Below are positions 62,442 through 64,000 of a stretch of DNA of 64,000 nucleotides, one piece after another. The position numbers were made by a program, and so were the translations under genes. The DNA lies in assembly GCA_003707065.3 (NCBI GenBank), contig PPXM03000005.1, forward strand, positions 62,001 to 126,000, read 5' to 3'. This stretch comes from Trigonopsis variabilis. Lineage: Eukaryota; Ascomycota; Trigonopsidomycetes; Trigonopsidales; Trigonopsidaceae. The stretch's first letter is position 1. Each line of letters begins with the position of its first letter. The notes below the pieces were generated by a model, which did no database searches, was not told where the DNA came from, and saw only the letters and a program-made list of their open reading frames with translations.

Positions 62442-64000
62442 TTAAACATCACGTTCAGCAAAGGATTGGATCATGCCTTGAGGAGTCAAGGAGTAGGCCT
62501 TCACAGAGACATCATTTTCAGAGGCAAAAGTATTGACCTGGAGGAGCTGCCTCCTGGGAAGTTTGCGCTTAAGCACGATGTCCCGGAAAGCAGCCAATTC
62601 GGGAGTGACAGTTGTCATTTCCGTGTAAAATTCAGAGCCGTTCTTAAAGTCAGCTGTGGATTTGAAAATATGGAGCTTTTCTAGATAGCGGCCCACCGCA
62701 CGCCGACCGTGGGACAAAATTTTTGATCGATCGAGGCGGATCTCTAAATCGGAGAAGTCAGGTTCGGAGTAATGTAGATCGACGAAGTCATCTCCAGCTT
62801 GGAGGAAACACTTGAGAATAGAAAAGCGGGCTTGCATGTGTGGTTGGCCCCACTTCTTAGTGGCAGGATCCCAAAATTCGAGGGCAGATAAGCCAGCGTG
62901 AGCCATCTGGAGATAAGAAATGTAGATGACATCAGGCACAGTTTGGTCACTAGATTTTTGGGGCACGTTGAAGATCTCGAGCACACGAGGATCGGGACAG
63001 AGATACATAGCTACTGTCTCTGCTCGGCACTCTTCATAGGATCCAGCCATAGAACCAAAGACACTTCCCCATGTCTCTCCAGGGCGATAATATGTGCTCA
63101 CCGGCTTGTTGGTGATAGGAGAGATTGGAGGATTGGACAAATCGAAATTGAATTTGCCGGGAGCTGTTTCTTGGAGGAGTTTACCGCTGCCATGACCAAG
63201 AAGTTCATGAAGCCCAACTTGGATCTCAAACGCCTCGGTCTTTAGAGACAGATAGAGGGCCATGTCCTTATCGCAAATGAAGGGGATCTTGCGATCAGGG
63301 GTTTTGGCTGATAGGACATTACCTAATGAGACATTCTTGAAACCTAGAGTTTGCCGGATATCATCATAATTTGGGATATTTATACCTGCAGGCACACCAG
63401 AGCCGGCAAAAGTCAAGACTTCTAAAGAGGTGAAATCAGGAGGGGTAAAGACATCCTTTTCAAAGTCTTTTGACCACGGAAGTTGCTGGATGAATTGCCG
63501 CGCAGATTCGACTAAATTGCCAAAGGCTTTCGTACGGTCCTTATTGACAACAGCGACTAGGCCTTCCCATTCGCCTCTAATCCCGGCTGGATCTCTGTAT
63601 GTTTCGATGAATCCGATGTTGGTCTCAACTGCAGGACCTATATCTCTGATCCATTGACGCTGGGACTCCTTGTGGCTTTCTAACGAGCCTGTGAAAAATG
63701 AGTCATAATAAGCATCGAGCATTTTTTCCTGAATCTCATTGGCAGAGTATTGTTTGGCAAGCTGGATTTCTTTCGATATAAGTCCCATCTCTCGGTGGTG
63801 GTCGCCGTATTTAAGTTCGATCTTTCCACCATCAGGCAGAGTATATGTAGGGCCATCTTTGACTTCTGCAGATGAAATCCAGAGCTCGTAGGATGATGCT
63901 GAAGTTTTGAACAATCTTGTATTTTCAGGATATATGTTCTTCGACGATAAGAAGGATTGTATTGCTTCATTCTCGGCCTTCGTCACAGTTCCTTTATAGT
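62442..64000 (-). CDS. DPP3: Dipeptidyl peptidase III, C-terminal part (cut by right edge)
   Basis: A cytosolic zinc metallopeptidase (family M49) that removes dipeptides from peptide N-termini. The minus-strand frame is open to the right edge and ends at 62442, giving 518 residues of the C-terminal part; the N-terminal lobe lies outside. The M49 zinc motif HELLGHGSGKLL is present, with the second motif EECRAETVAMYLC supplying the third ligand. Further family stretches are TFAGSGVPAGINIPNYDDIR, GETWGSVFGSMAGSYEECRA and HMQARFSILKCFLQAGDDFV. All catalytic residues are intact. It converges with MSC7, 227 bp away. Any introns in the 5' part are outside the window. Confidence 0.95.
   Translation of the reverse strand, partial: YKGTVTKAENEAIQSFLSSKNIYPENTRLFKTSASSYELWISSAEVKDGPTYTLPDGGKIELKYGDHHREMGLISKEIQLAKQYSANEIQEKMLDAYYDSFFTGSLESHKESQRQWIRDIGPAVETNIGFIETYRDPAGIRGEWEGLVAVVNKDRTKAFGNLVESARQFIQQLPWSKDFEKDVFTPPDFTSLEVLTFAGSGVPAGINIPNYDDIRQTLGFKNVSLGNVLSAKTPDRKIPFICDKDMALYLSLKTEAFEIQVGLHELLGHGSGKLLQETAPGKFNFDLSNPPISPITNKPVSTYYRPGETWGSVFGSMAGSYEECRAETVAMYLCPDPRVLEIFNVPQKSSDQTVPDVIYISYLQMAHAGLSALEFWDPATKKWGQPHMQARFSILKCFLQAGDDFVDLHYSEPDFSDLEIRLDRSKILSHGRRAVGRYLEKLHIFKSTADFKNGSEFYTEMTTVTPELAAFRDIVLKRKLPRRQLLQVNTFASENDVSVKAYSLTPQGMIQSFAERDV

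Overview
The window is nuclear DNA of an ascomycete fungus. The evidence is three Zn2Cys6 regulators, a group III hybrid histidine kinase of the Nik1 type, a Flo8/Som1-type LUFS protein, RSC7, VMA10, PET117 and NUG1. Coding regions are intron-poor. The introns I could define by restoring conserved protein sequence are mostly 33-52 nt, with GTAAGT/GTGAGT/GTATGN donors, a CTAAC- or CTGAC-like branch site only about 5-15 nt from the acceptor, and mostly TAG acceptors. That style suggests an early-diverging ascomycete (Taphrinomycotina or a basal Saccharomycotina such as the Lipomyces side of the tree). This placement is an inference.

Layout. Bases 1-670 hold the 3' end of an unidentified gene. 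Bases 1124-21498 form an accessory block that looks like a catabolic cluster: Zn2Cys6 regulator 1 (+), Zn2Cys6 regulator 2 (-), mitochondrial aldehyde dehydrogenase (+), a regulator with two Zn2Cys6 clusters in tandem (+), amidase A (-), a Hol1-like MFS transporter (+), amidase B (+) and amidase C (+). Amidases A and C are inverted paralogs that share a 300-bp nearly identical patch, best explained by gene conversion. GATA motifs in the amidase promoters suggest nitrogen-source control. The likely logic is uptake of an amide or amine, hydrolysis to acid plus ammonia or amine, and oxidation of an aldehyde. The substrate is unknown.

Bases 22335-24378 carry an Apq12-like membrane protein and the GTPase NUG1. 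Bases 24379-29149 are an AT-rich stretch without an intact gene, containing diverged direct repeats, an inverted repeat pair and decayed coding-like remnants.

Bases 29150-64000 are dense housekeeping sequence: HAD phosphatase, a Ser/Pro-rich unknown, RSC7, exosome nuclease DIS3, a monocarboxylate-type MFS transporter, UDP-GlcNAc pyrophosphorylase, NIK1, FLO8/SOM1, TRAPP subunit BET3, a U5-40K-type WD40 protein, a Laa2-like AP-1 accessory protein, a tiny ORF, a membrane J-protein, an eEF2 methyltransferase of the FAM86/EFM3 family, an acidic Ser-rich unknown, PET117, VMA10, an MSC7-like aldehyde dehydrogenase, and dipeptidyl peptidase III (cut by the right edge). Many of these genes lie 50-300 bp apart. 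I found no convincing tRNA, rRNA, CRISPR array or intact mobile element.
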